DNA of 64,000 nt from Dyella sp. S184 (GCF_009766065.1 NZ_LMUE01000009.1:284196-348195); one strand, 5' to 3'. Counted from the first letter of the stretch, positions 43,578 through 51,825 are shown. Notes: generated by a model from the sequence alone, not told the origin. Numbers and translations: made by a program.

Positions 43578-43701
43578 TCCGTGTCGAAACACGCCAGTCG
43601 CGTCAATTCACACCCGAAAAAATAATTCGCGAAGGTGTCCATTCCGCGCTTCGCCATTCGTCTAGTTATCAGCAGCCAACCTCAGTCCGAAAGGAAAGAT
43701 C

Positions 43702-44337
43702 ATGCTGAAACTCTATGGATTTGCCGCCACCCGCTCACTTCGCGTGTTATGGGCATTGAACGAACTCGATGCCGAATTCGAGTTCGTGTCGGTCAACCTC
43801 TTGACCGGAGAGCAGCATCGCCCGGAATTCCTCCGCATCAACCCCGCCGGCAAGGTGCCTGTGCTCGTCGACGGCGATGTGGTACTCACCGAATCCGCAG
43901 CGATCGTCATCTACCTGGCCGAAAAATACCCTGACAAAGGGCTGCTTCCTGTGGATCGTAAACAGTTGGCCCAGGCGTATCGCTGGGTGATGTTTGCCAT
44001 GACGGAGCTTGAACAGCCGCTATGGCGCATCACACGGCACAGCTGGTTATACCCGGAAGACCAGCGGATACCCGCAGAAATTCCTGCCGCGAGCCAGGAG
44101 TTCATTGCCATGGCGGCCGTATTGGAGGATCACATGACGGGAAGGCAGTTCATCGTCGGCGACACCATCACCATCGCCGATTGCGTGACGGCCTACCTGA
44201 TGGATTGGGCCAATGAATATCATTTGATCGACGAACACCCCCAACTGCGCGCTTACCTGGAAAGAATGTATGCGCGCCCCACCGCCCCGCTGCGGATTGC
44301 CGAGGCATTGGCCCGTATCGATTTGGAAGTGGCATGA
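43702..44337 (+). CDS. Glutathione S-transferase family protein
   Basis: The 211-residue enzyme starts MLKLYGFAATRSLRVLWALN, with the catalytic Ser12 of the beta/theta-type GST loop, and has NPAGKVPVLVDGDVVLTESA with the glutathione-binding E-S pair. The C-terminal helical domain has GDTITIADCVTAYLMDW. AAAGGAAAG precedes its ATG. The next GST gene overlaps its stop codon (ATGA), so the two are translationally coupled and may form a heterodimer or act in sequence. Confidence 0.9.
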   Translation: MLKLYGFAATRSLRVLWALNELDAEFEFVSVNLLTGEQHRPEFLRINPAGKVPVLVDGDVVLTESAAIVIYLAEKYPDKGLLPVDRKQLAQAYRWVMFAMTELEQPLWRITRHSWLYPEDQRIPAEIPAASQEFIAMAAVLEDHMTGRQFIVGDTITIADCVTAYLMDWANEYHLIDEHPQLRAYLERMYARPTAPLRIAEALARIDLEVA

Positions 44338-44960
44338 AAATCTACTGGATCAAGGCGCAGGCGCCGCGGCGTGTACTGGCGCTGGTGAAGCATCTCGGCA
44401 TCGAGGCAGAGTTTGTTGAAGTTGACTTGATGGCGGGCGGCCTCAAGGCGCCCGACTATGCGGCGCTCAATCCCAACATGAAGGCGCCCACGCTGATCGA
44501 TGGTGATCTTGTGCTGTGGGAGTCTGCGGCCATCATGGCCCATCTTTGCATCAAGACGGGGGCGGACATGTGGCCCGCGCACAATCCGGCTGAGCAGGTC
44601 GAGGTGTTGCGCTGGCTGTCGTGGAACGATTGCCATTGGTCGACCGCCGTCGCGCCGTTTTATTTCGAACATGTCGTCAAGACGACATTCGGGATCGGAC
44701 AGCCGGACAACGCGTTGCTGAAGACGTCCGTGCCGGAGTTTGTGAGATACGCAAAAGTTCTGGATGGCCACCTGGTGGACCGCCGCTTTATCGCGTGTGA
44801 AAGGCTCACGATCGCAGACTTCGGTCTCGCCTCGATGGCGGCCTACTGGCGGGAATCGGAAATGCCGCTGGAGGCGTTTCCCCATATCGTTCGCTGGCTC
44901 GACACGTTGGCGCGTATTCCTGCATGGGCTGATCCCTGGCCGACCAACCATTGTCCCTGA
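44334..44960 (+). CDS. Glutathione S-transferase family protein (second of pair)
   Basis: The 208-residue protein overlaps the preceding GST by four bases. It has the N-terminal GST domain (MKIYWIKAQAPRRVLALVKH, NPNMKAPTLIDGDLVLWESA) and a helical domain with CERLTIADFGLASMAAYW. The usual catalytic Ser/Tyr/Cys near residue 10 is replaced by the sequence KAQAPRRV, in which no obvious nucleophile-stabilising residue is seen, so its activity may differ from its partner's. A degenerate repeat fragment lies after its stop. Confidence 0.85.
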   Translation: MKIYWIKAQAPRRVLALVKHLGIEAEFVEVDLMAGGLKAPDYAALNPNMKAPTLIDGDLVLWESAAIMAHLCIKTGADMWPAHNPAEQVEVLRWLSWNDCHWSTAVAPFYFEHVVKTTFGIGQPDNALLKTSVPEFVRYAKVLDGHLVDRRFIACERLTIADFGLASMAAYWRESEMPLEAFPHIVRWLDTLARIPAWADPWPTNHCP

Positions 44961-44996
44961 CACCTTTTGTCCAAGTGAACTTGCCCCTGCTTTGCC

Positions 44997-45548
44997 CTAC
45001 TCCGCCGCTTCGGGCGCGCCCATGCTGCCCTTGCTGTACATCCCGGAGCGATCGAAGCAGCAGGCATTGCGTTTGCCACACGCGAGCTTGTCGCAAGCGG
45101 TGGCGATGCGCTTGCCGCGCGTCTCGGCCTTCTTGCCGGAGGTGATCCAGTGGACCCAGTCGCGCCGCGCCAACGGCGTGATGTCGGCCCATGTCGCCTT
45201 GGCGTCCGCGTTGGACGCCAACGCCTTGCGCAGGTCGGCGGGTACCTTGGGTTCGGGCTCCTTCTCCACCGGCGCGATCTCCAGCGCGACGCTGTCGCCC
45301 GCGGCGACACCGGCGGCCTCGCGCAAGGCCTTGTCGATCTTGAGCCAGTGACTGCCCTGGCCATCCGGTTCCAGCGTGGCCTGGAAGGGCTGGCCTTGAA
45401 AGCTGCCTTCGACGGTGACCATGCTCCGCGTCAGCAGCTTCGCGCTCGCGACCACGGGTAGCACCAGGAAGGTCCACGCCGCGCCCTTGGGCGTCGCGGG
45501 GCGCGACAGCTTCGCCTTGAACTTGATCACCGCAGTGGGTTTGGCCAT
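44997..45548 (-). CDS. YdeI/OmpD-associated family protein with DUF1905 domain
   Basis: The 183-residue protein has an N-terminal DUF1905 beta-barrel-like domain (TAVIKFKAKLSRPATPKGAA, SHWLKIDKALREAAGVAAGD) and a C-terminal YdeI-type helical domain (VPADLRKALASNADAKATWA, TPLARRDWVHWITSGKKAET). The tail contains several Cys residues (CDKLACGKRNACCF). Members are cytoplasmic stress-associated proteins without a defined reaction. It is convergent with the GST pair. Confidence 0.8.
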   Translation of the reverse strand: MAKPTAVIKFKAKLSRPATPKGAAWTFLVLPVVASAKLLTRSMVTVEGSFQGQPFQATLEPDGQGSHWLKIDKALREAAGVAAGDSVALEIAPVEKEPEPKVPADLRKALASNADAKATWADITPLARRDWVHWITSGKKAETRGKRIATACDKLACGKRNACCFDRSGMYSKGSMGAPEAAE

Positions 45549-45645
45549 GGCGAAACGGTAGCACCGGTCGCCATGATCCGTGTTCGCGCCGCGTGCTGAT
45601 CGTTTTACGTGATTCGCAAAGGGCCTCGCCCAGGAGCGAGAGACG

Positions 45646-45689
45646 AGTTCACTTCCGCGCCCCTACCAAGTGAAACTGACCCCGTTTTG
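45646..45689. repeat. Intergenic inverted repeat (GACCCC/GTTTT family)
   Basis: GAGTTCACTTCC (left) and AAGTGAAACTGACCCCGTTT (right, followed by TG) form short arms. The right arm is nearly identical to those at 33440 and 46938. It lies upstream of the YdeI gene and downstream of the tetR gene. Confidence 0.6.
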
Positions 45690-45811
45690 ACGATCACAGC
45701 TTCTATGGAGTGCTCCCCGCAGAAGATATGGAACTAGCTGGCTAAGTGATTCAGCGGAAATCATCCGGTGTATTTTTTAGTGCGATCAAACCACAGTGAG
45801 TGTCAGATCCC

Positions 45812-46423
45812 CTAACGGATTACGCGCTTGACTATCTGTACCGCGAAGTCGTCCGTCAATGGATCGCGGGAGAACCAGCGACGATAAAAAAGCGGACCAG
45901 TGAGCGCCGCGATCAACATGGCCACATCGGTGCCCGCGGGCAGTTCGCCCGTATCCACCGCGCGCAGGATGACTGTCTCAAAAGGCGCCGAATAGCCGCG
46001 TTGCAGTTTGCTGTACATGTTGGCGATGTCGGGATCTCGCTCAGCAGCATCGATGATTGAGGGAAGTACGGAGGTCCATTTGGCCGTTCGCAGCAAATCG
46101 ACGAGGTTTGTCATCAACGCGGTCACGTCTGCCTCGAAGGTTCCGGTATCCGGCACGCCTTGGGGCGTACTTATTGTCGAGCAGGCATCACGCAGAAGGT
46201 CGACTCGGGTTGGCCAATGCCGATAGATCGTAGTCTTCGCTACGCCCGAGCGACGTGAGATTTCATCGACGCTGGCGCCGGCAAAACCCCTGTCGAAGAG
46301 TAGCTCTGCCGTCGCGGCGAGCACGGTTATTCGCGAGTGACGGACTCTTTCGTCAAGCACCTCAGCTTCATGCAACGCAAGAGCTGGGGTGTCCAGTTTG
46401 TTCAGTGTGCGTTTTTTTCGCAT
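45812..46423 (-). CDS. TetR family transcriptional repressor
   Basis: The 203-residue protein has a TetR helix-turn-helix (TAELLFDRGFAGASVDEISR, RSGVAKTTIYRHWPTRVDLL) after a basic N-terminus, and a TetR_C_11-type ligand domain (DIANMYSKLQRGYSAPFETV). It is divergent from the VOC gene at 46532. A 17-base palindrome in the divergent promoter (46452-46468) is the probable operator for both genes. Confidence 0.9.
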   Translation of the reverse strand: MRKKRTLNKLDTPALALHEAEVLDERVRHSRITVLAATAELLFDRGFAGASVDEISRRSGVAKTTIYRHWPTRVDLLRDACSTISTPQGVPDTGTFEADVTALMTNLVDLLRTAKWTSVLPSIIDAAERDPDIANMYSKLQRGYSAPFETVILRAVDTGELPAGTDVAMLIAALTGPLFYRRWFSRDPLTDDFAVQIVKRVIR

Positions 46424-46443
46424 GAGTCAATACAAGGTGTGCA

Positions 46444-46472
46444 TTGTTAGATACGATACGGTATCGTAGCAT
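46444..46472 (+). promoter_or_regulatory. VOC gene promoter with TetR operator in its spacer
   Basis: TTGTTA (46444-46449) and TAGCAT (46467-46472) are separated by 17 bases and could serve as -35 and -10. The spacer holds the perfect inverted repeat TACGATAC-G-GTATCGTA (46452-46468). A TetR dimer bound there would block RNA polymerase. The layout is typical of TetR-controlled divergent pairs. Confidence 0.65.
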
Positions 46473-46531
46473 TATTCCGACAAGGCCGCTTTGGTCCGGA
46501 ATTTATCCCGCCACAACCCAAGGAGATAGTC

Positions 46532-46930
46532 ATGAAATTCGCCTCCACCCGCCTAATCGCCGCCGACATCAAGGCCATGGTTTCCTTCTACGAAATGGTC
46601 ACGGGCCTGCCCGCCGAATGGCTGGCTCCCGTTTTCGCGGAGATCGTCACGCCGGCAGCCACGCTTGCCATCGGCAGCGCTGAAACAGTCGCGCTGTGGA
46701 AAGAAGGCAGCGCTCAACCCGGTTCCAATCGTACCGCCTACATCGAGTTTCAGGTCGAGGACATAGAGGCCGACTATGAGCGCTTGAAGGATAAGGTCCC
46801 ACTTGTTCATGAGCTTAAGACGATGCCCTGGGGCAATAAGACGTTCCAGTTTCGCGACCCTGAAGGTACCGCCGTCTCGCTGTACATGCCGGCCACCGAT
46901 GAGGCGAAAAAACGCTTTGGTTCGCGATAG
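46532..46930 (+). CDS. VOC (glyoxalase-like) family protein
   Basis: The ATG at 46532 follows AAGGAG by seven bases. The 132-residue protein is a VOC domain with two beta-alpha-beta-beta-beta units: STRLIAADIKAMVSFYEMVT, IEFQVEDIEADYERLKDKVP and the closing NKTFQFRDPEGTAVSLYMP, where the Glu is the usual metal ligand. The substrate is unknown. Its control by the divergent TetR suggests induction by a small organic compound. Confidence 0.85.
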   Translation: MKFASTRLIAADIKAMVSFYEMVTGLPAEWLAPVFAEIVTPAATLAIGSAETVALWKEGSAQPGSNRTAYIEFQVEDIEADYERLKDKVPLVHELKTMPWGNKTFQFRDPEGTAVSLYMPATDEAKKRFGSR

Positions 46931-46937
46931 GCGACAC

Positions 46938-47007
46938 CAAAACGGGGGTCAGAGTCGACTTTCCAAGGCGTCTATCTCAAAGAAAGTGCAATCTGACCCC
47001 TGTTTTG
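46938..47007. repeat. Intergenic inverted repeat, best-preserved copy
   Basis: Two 26-base arms (46938-46963 and 46982-47007) match at 22 of 26 positions, ending in CAAAACGGGGGTCAGAGTCG on the left and ATCTGACCCCTGTTTTG on the right, around an 18-base loop. Transcribed, it forms a long hairpin downstream of the VOC gene and convergent with the SRPBCC gene. Confidence 0.75.
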
Positions 47008-47049
47008 TTTCATCGCCATCCCTTCCATGCGCCGGTGGCCGCGGCGTGG

Positions 47050-47550
47050 TCACGATCTTCCTGCGAGCAACTCATCCAGCTGCGCGAACTGTTCGGGCAA
47101 GCCTTCCGCCGAACCGGCGAGCGCGTCCTCGAGGGCCGCTGTCGTGGGATAGAGTTCGTGGAAGGTGACCAGCGTCTTGCCGTCATTTTCTTCGAATGTC
47201 ACCGTGGTCACGGCGCCCTCATCGCTTTCTTCGTTCGCCCATACGATGCGCTTGTGCGGCGTTACTTCTCTGTACGTGCCGAAGAACGCCATCGGTTGAT
47301 CGAAGGCCGGATGGCTGAACACGAGGCGATACGCGCCCCCGGTGCGAATATCCATGTCGCACGAGACCAGCGTCATCCCCACGGACTTCGGAACCCACCA
47401 CTGCTTGAACAATTCGGGTTTGCTCCACGCTTCGAAGACGATGTGCGCCGGAGCATTGAACGTTCGCTTCACGACGAGTTCGCGGTCGGACTTGCGTTCC
47501 ACGACGGTGCGGTTCATGACGGCGGAACTACCTTCTTTTTCGTTGGGCAT
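47050..47550 (-). CDS. SRPBCC (AHSA1-like) domain protein
   Basis: The ATG at 47550 lies within the end of the arsR gene (23-base overlap) and follows AAGGAG by eight bases. The 166-residue protein has the AHSA1 pattern: DRELVVKRTFNAPAHIVFEA, KPELFKQWWVPKSVGMTLVS, HKRIVWANEESDEGAVTTVT and the C-terminal helix. It is the second gene of an arsR-SRPBCC operon; compare the SRPBCC-arsR pair at 8549. It likely binds a hydrophobic ligand. Confidence 0.85.
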   Translation of the reverse strand: MPNEKEGSSAVMNRTVVERKSDRELVVKRTFNAPAHIVFEAWSKPELFKQWWVPKSVGMTLVSCDMDIRTGGAYRLVFSHPAFDQPMAFFGTYREVTPHKRIVWANEESDEGAVTTVTFEENDGKTLVTFHELYPTTAALEDALAGSAEGLPEQFAQLDELLAGRS

Positions 47551-47890
47551 CTGCCTTCTCCTTGCGTTTCAAGTGTTCGACAAGCTCGTCCAGCGCATCG
47601 AAGCGTGCGCTCCACAGTTGGCGGTGTTGCTCGATCCAGGCGGCTGCTTCTTCCAGCTCGCGCGGTCCGAGCTTGCAGGTTCGTACGCGGCCGACCTTTT
47701 CCGTGCTCACGAGCCCCGCCTGCTCCAGGATGCTGACGTGCTTCTTCATGCCCGTAAGGGTCATGTGAAACCTTTGGGCAAGGTCGGTGATGGAGGCGTC
47801 CGAACCCCCGAGCTGCTCCAGCACGCCGCGTCGGGTGACATCGGAGAGCGCAGCGAACGTTGCGTCGAGGCGGGCTTGATAGTGAACCAT
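47528..47890 (-). CDS. ArsR family winged-helix repressor
   Basis: The ATG at 47890 is chosen because it lies exactly seven bases after a good promoter and because upstream residues in the longer frame are not ArsR-like. The 120-residue protein has DATFAALSDVTRRGVLEQLG, the recognition region LAQRFHMTLTGMKKHVSILE and the wing STEKVGRVRTCKLGPRE. No metal-binding CxC motif is present. Its own start codon lies inside the palindromic operator at 47881-47900. Confidence 0.9.
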   Translation of the reverse strand: MVHYQARLDATFAALSDVTRRGVLEQLGGSDASITDLAQRFHMTLTGMKKHVSILEQAGLVSTEKVGRVRTCKLGPRELEEAAAWIEQHRQLWSARFDALDELVEHLKRKEKADAQRKRR

Positions 47891-47926
47891 ATGGTTCACT
47901 GTAAAGCGCACATGGGCGATTTGCAA
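47881..47926 (-). promoter_or_regulatory. Leaderless arsR promoter with operator over the start codon
   Basis: On the minus strand TTGCAA (47921-47926) and TACAGT (47898-47903) are 17 bases apart. The -10 ends seven bases before the ATG, so the transcript should begin at or next to the start codon; no Shine-Dalgarno is present. AGTGAACCAT-ATGGTTCACT (47881-47900) is a perfect 20-base palindrome covering the -10 end, the start site and the first codons, which fits autorepression. Confidence 0.65.
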
Positions 47927-48002
47927 GCGGACGCCCCACGGGCGCAAATCGCGCGCAGCTCCTCTGCCGCTCCGAACACAAACTGCGCATGCCAGCGTCA
48001 AC

Positions 48003-48106
48003 TAAAGGGGACGTGGCCAATTAAATGCGGTGCACCGGCATGGTCAGCCAACGTGGTCGACGAAATCAGGTTGCCACGTCCCCTTTAATCCACGTCCCCT
48101 TTAATC
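48003..48106. repeat. Second intergenic repeat family (AAAGGGGACGTGGC)
   Basis: TAAAGGGGACGTGGC (48003-48017) is the exact inverse of 48073-48087. The right arm is then repeated in tandem: CCACGTCCCCTTTAATC occurs at 48074-48090 and 48090-48106. The second copy includes the stop codon of the glycosidase gene (48101-48103), so the element has replaced or abutted the gene's last codons. Confidence 0.65.
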
Positions 48107-50509
48107 GTTGTCTGATGCCGGCACATATCCTGCCGGTGGTGCGCAGCAGGGTGGCCCCAAGCCGATCGACGCACGACCGAGCGATTTCACCGTCGCATTG
48201 GCGGATGCATCGAACCTGGGCAGGGGTAAATCCTTTGATACAGCGAATCGGTACACATGTCCGCCATCCGGTTGGAACGTGAAACGTCCCTCGTGGGATG
48301 AGATCACCTGTTGCATCGTGTTGTCTTGCCACACTTGGATGCGGGCGTCCTGCCAGGGCGTCATCAGCTTCAACGGCGTTGCTGCAACGCCTCTTAACGT
48401 GAATGACACGAGTTGTCCCTGCACCGCGGTCACTTCGACGGACACGCCATGCTGGATCGCTACGGTTCCGTGCATCGTCCAGCCCGGTGGTATGGCTGGA
48501 CCGACACGAACAAGATGGTCGGCATCCTGAATCACCAGCATGTCGGACAGCGCTAACGCGGTGACAGCTGTCTGTTCCAGATAAAACTCACTGGGCATAT
48601 CGTGGAGCAGCGCTGCCATGCCATTGGGGTACACCTGATACTGCTGCACCAACTCGAAGATAGCCTTGGCGGCTTCGGCTCCAAGGCCCAGGTGCGCAGC
48701 CTGCACCGGGTCGTAACTCCATGTGGCGGCGTACTTGAAGGGACGCTGCATGAACGTCTTCCGTGCAACGGGGAAGAGCGCGCTATCCATACCGATCACG
48801 CCGTATGGCCATACCGCCTCAAGACCGATGTTCTCCCCATTTACATAAGGAGCGTGGACGTCATAGCTCGCCGCCAGTATCCGACCATCCAAATCTCCGC
48901 CAGCGGATGAAGGCATCTGCGGCAGCGCCGGCGTTTCATTCAGGGCATGCAGCAACTTCCCTGCAAAGTCGGCATCGACATTTAGTTCATGGGCTGCCGC
49001 TGCAGTTGCCGGGTAGAGTGCACGTATCGCCGCAATATCCGTTGCCGGATCGGTCACATCCATCTGCGTTTCATGCGCATTGGACGGGGATGTATGCAGC
49101 AATCCATCAGCGCCACGGTGCTGATATGACCATAGAAACCGCGCCGCCTCGGCCATCAAGGGATAGTTTTTTTCAAGGAAACGGCGATCTCCGGTTTGCA
49201 GATAGGTGCGCCATACCCACAGGCCGATTTCGGCGCCCGTGCTCAACGTCCGCGCATTGGATGTCGGCGTCCATGCCAGATCGCAACTGTGGGTCACGAT
49301 GACGACAGGTCGAAATTGATCGCTCTCGTATTCGACGCCCTTTCCGTTGAAGCGCATGGTTTCGGGCACGCATATACCAGGCCGCCCGCCCATATGGTGA
49401 ACGGTCCATTGCTTTAAGGCGTCCAGATTGTTCCGGTACAGCGCGAATACGGAGGCGTTGAGCTCGGGTACGCCAGCGGCGAGGTTGGCGGCTACCTGCA
49501 TGCGCGTGTTCCAGAACCAATAAGCGGCCGGATCCCAGAAGTGATCGTCTTCGCTGGACGAAAAAAGATCCGCGATACCGGCCTGGGAACCCGGCAACGT
49601 GCTTCCTGCGTGTGCGGCAGCGGCAAACAGGTAAAGCGTGCGCAGCGTCTCGGCATAGCGTGCCACGCCATCATCCGATGTCGCCTCGATGCCATGGGCC
49701 CGCTGCCAGTAGGCATGCCACCATTGCTCGGTGTGTGCTGGATTCACGGCAAGAGTCAAAGCATTCCGGATGACGTCCTGTGCCGAACGACTTCCATCAA
49801 ACGATGGAGCGGCGGCGATCAACCTGAGGTGACCACTGGCGTCGGGGAATGCGGTCACTTCAACGGTGCGTGCGTCGAGGACGATTGCGTGGCTCTGCCT
49901 GCCCAATACGCGCACACCCGCCAGGGATCCAAACACGCGCCGCGATGCCCCTGGCAGCCGATCGTCACGCCACGTTTCCGTGAGAAATCCACTGTCGCGA
50001 TCCACGAAAGCCGTTGGCGTGCGCTGCGCACCCAGATGAAGCTGAATGTGCTGTGGCGATGTCGTGGGTAGCCCGGTCAGGTCGACCACTACGCGGTCAG
50101 CATCGTGATCCACCCAGGCGCGCAAGACGACGCCACCACCGGATTCTTCAAGCACCCCGTCATACAATCGCAGGCGACCACGAAAACCACGGTCGGATGT
50201 CATGATCTTCAAGTCCGGAAGGACTATCCGCCCCGGAGATCGCCGATACGGCAGCGTGTCGATGCGATTGAGCTGGATCGTCAATCCGTCAGCCGACCAG
50301 AACGCCGCACCCAAGTCGCCGTTACCCAGTCCCATCGCCTGACTGGGAAGCACGTTGGGCTGACCGATGGCGATATCGGATCGTGCGACGTTCTCGGCTA
50401 CATCTGTGGCGCACGCTGGGGACACATTTCGAAGAAACGCAAGGCAGATGCCGAGAATGCAGAGCGACGTGCGCATGAAATGCCCCGGAAACGTCAAATA
50501 ACGATTCAT
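48101..50509 (-). CDS. Secreted glycoside hydrolase, GH95-like (alpha/alpha)6 barrel
   Basis: The start is ATG 50509 (MNRYLTF) or ATG 50476 (MRTSLCILGICLAFLRNVSP, signal peptide); neither has a strong ribosome-binding site. The roughly 800-residue protein has an N-terminal beta-sandwich (PSQAMGLGNGDLGAAFWSAD, LTIQLNRIDTLPYRRSP), a helical barrel (FSSSEDDHFWDPAAYWFWNT, GGRPGICVPETMRFNGKG, TGAEIGLWVWRTYLQTGD, HTSPSNAHETQMDVTDPATD) and a C-terminal beta domain. This is the plan of GH95 alpha-L-fucosidases and related six-hairpin glycosidases. The substrate is unknown. The final codons overlap the repeat at 48003-48106. Confidence 0.65.
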   Translation of the reverse strand: MNRYLTFPGHFMRTSLCILGICLAFLRNVSPACATDVAENVARSDIAIGQPNVLPSQAMGLGNGDLGAAFWSADGLTIQLNRIDTLPYRRSPGRIVLPDLKIMTSDRGFRGRLRLYDGVLEESGGGVVLRAWVDHDADRVVVDLTGLPTTSPQHIQLHLGAQRTPTAFVDRDSGFLTETWRDDRLPGASRRVFGSLAGVRVLGRQSHAIVLDARTVEVTAFPDASGHLRLIAAAPSFDGSRSAQDVIRNALTLAVNPAHTEQWWHAYWQRAHGIEATSDDGVARYAETLRTLYLFAAAAHAGSTLPGSQAGIADLFSSSEDDHFWDPAAYWFWNTRMQVAANLAAGVPELNASVFALYRNNLDALKQWTVHHMGGRPGICVPETMRFNGKGVEYESDQFRPVVIVTHSCDLAWTPTSNARTLSTGAEIGLWVWRTYLQTGDRRFLEKNYPLMAEAARFLWSYQHRGADGLLHTSPSNAHETQMDVTDPATDIAAIRALYPATAAAAHELNVDADFAGKLLHALNETPALPQMPSSAGGDLDGRILAASYDVHAPYVNGENIGLEAVWPYGVIGMDSALFPVARKTFMQRPFKYAATWSYDPVQAAHLGLGAEAAKAIFELVQQYQVYPNGMAALLHDMPSEFYLEQTAVTALALSDMLVIQDADHLVRVGPAIPPGWTMHGTVAIQHGVSVEVTAVQGQLVSFTLRGVAATPLKLMTPWQDARIQVWQDNTMQQVISSHEGRFTFQPDGGHVYRFAVSKDLPLPRFDASANATVKSLGRASIGLGPPCCAPPAGYVPASDND

Positions 50510-50761
50510 TCTGCCGTACACCGAGTTCACTTACCGCATCAAGGGCAAGTGGCTGTCTATAACTGTGGCGGAGTGATCTGTGGTGGGCGAGGGGGTCATC
50601 ACCAGTCTTGGCCACGATCGGACCTTGCACGCAAGACATGCAAGCGGCAATCTCGGAATGTCCGTTTTCGACGGCGGTCTCAACGGGTCGATGCAGCAGC
50701 ATGCATGTCATATGATTTTTAGCGTAGCGCACAGCTTCGTCTGGCGTAGCGGATTACCTGT

Positions 50762-51295
50762 ATGGGGGAAAGTGTGAAATTAGCTCGCATGATTTTAGGA
50801 ACGGTTGGGTGTTGGTCAGGTCTCGCGCTTTGTGCGTCACTGACGAGCACCGAGTTAAAGACCTTGCCACGGCCAGCTGTCGAGGCACGACTTTCCTCGG
50901 AGCCGTGGGCCTCGGACTATATCTACGTCTCACGATTGTTGAGTGAGGGCAACAAGGACGATGCCGTATTCTGGTATTACGTGGGGCAATTGCGTGGGCG
51001 AATTTACTACGCTGCCCATCCTGGAGAACAAGAAAGTCAAGAAGCGTTCTCGGCCACGACTTCGCAGTTGGGTGAATCGATCAACTTTTATGCGGGTGCA
51101 GATCCCACCAAGTGGGCAGACACTATAAACAAGGCACTCGCATGGGATGCTGAGCACGATGATCCACAGACACCCAAGGACAAATTTCAAGTACAACGCA
51201 ATCAAGTGCGCCAAGGACTTGCAGGTCTCCACGATTGGACTTTGCAGCACGCAACTCAGTTGCAAGCAGCACACAAGTCCACCCCAAAAGAGTAG
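50762..51295 (+). CDS. Exported protein of unknown function
   Basis: The 177-residue protein starts at ATG 50762 or at a nearby GTG (50774, after GGGGGA). A hydrophobic N-terminus (LARMILGTVGCWSGLALCAS) is a signal peptide, possibly of lipoprotein type since Cys residues occur near its end. The mature part is helical (SRLLSEGNKDDAVFWYYVGQ, WADTINKALAWDAEHDD), resembling a Sel1/TPR-like unit. No family is named. It lies 95 bases upstream of the DUF1161 gene. Confidence 0.5.
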   Translation: MGESVKLARMILGTVGCWSGLALCASLTSTELKTLPRPAVEARLSSEPWASDYIYVSRLLSEGNKDDAVFWYYVGQLRGRIYYAAHPGEQESQEAFSATTSQLGESINFYAGADPTKWADTINKALAWDAEHDDPQTPKDKFQVQRNQVRQGLAGLHDWTLQHATQLQAAHKSTPKE

Positions 51296-51390
51296 CTACA
51301 TGCGGCGGGTCGCTGATGTGGGACGGCTTGCCGTCGAGGTCCGCCACCTATGCAGACATCAACATTTGAAACAAACCCACAGGAGGAACC

Positions 51391-51705
51391 ATGAAATCTT
51401 GCATATCGATCGTCGCGTTGGCATTGATGGCCTTTCCACTGTTCGCCCACGCCTCTTGCGACGCCGTGAAGTCCGATATCGACGCAAAGATCAAAGCGAA
51501 CGGCGTGAGCAATTACAGCCTGGATGTGGTGGCCGCTGATCAGGCCGATAAAAGCAATGGCAAGGTGGTCGGACAGTGCGAAAGCAACAAAGTCATTGTG
51601 TATTCCCGTGGGCCATCCAGTGCCAGCAATGACAACTCAAACAACGCACCGAACCCGCCGCCTCCAGCACCAGCTCCGGCTCGATCTGGCCAAACCGGCG
51701 GTTGA
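51391..51705 (+). CDS. DUF1161 family secreted protein
   Basis: The ATG at 51391 follows AGGAGG by five bases. A signal peptide (MKSCISIVALALMAFPLFAH) precedes the DUF1161 domain CDAVKSDIDAKIKANGVSNY, DKSNGKVVGQCESNKVIVYS, with its two conserved Cys residues. A low-complexity tail follows (NAPNPPPPAPAPARSGQTGG). It is periplasmic and of unknown function. The DNA of the tail (51661-51708) has a near copy at 52625-52672. Confidence 0.8.
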   Translation: MKSCISIVALALMAFPLFAHASCDAVKSDIDAKIKANGVSNYSLDVVAADQADKSNGKVVGQCESNKVIVYSRGPSSASNDNSNNAPNPPPPAPAPARSGQTGG

Positions 51706-51708
51706 TCG
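51661..51708. repeat. 48-base repeat, copy A (3' end of DUF1161 gene)
   Basis: The segment covers the codons for the Pro/Ala tail and stop of the DUF1161 gene. It matches 52625-52672 at 43 of 48 positions, with the shared core CTCCGGCTCGATCTGGCCAA. Confidence 0.65.
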
Positions 51709-51754
51709 TCCGCAGGTCGCACGATTGGCCAGAACAGTCGTGAGGTTTGAAGGG

Positions 51755-51825
51755 TTCGAAACAGGGGCAGAGTGAATTTTCCAAGGCATCGACTCGCAAA
51801 AAGTGCACCCTGCCCCCTGTTTTGA
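51755..51825. repeat. Intergenic inverted repeat (GACCCC/GTTTT family)
   Basis: TTCGAAACAGGGGCAGAGTG (left) and AAGTGCACCCTGCCCCCTGT (right, followed by TTTGAA) are complementary arms with a one-base indel, around a loop of about 15 bases. It lies 50 bases after the DUF1161 stop. Confidence 0.65.
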
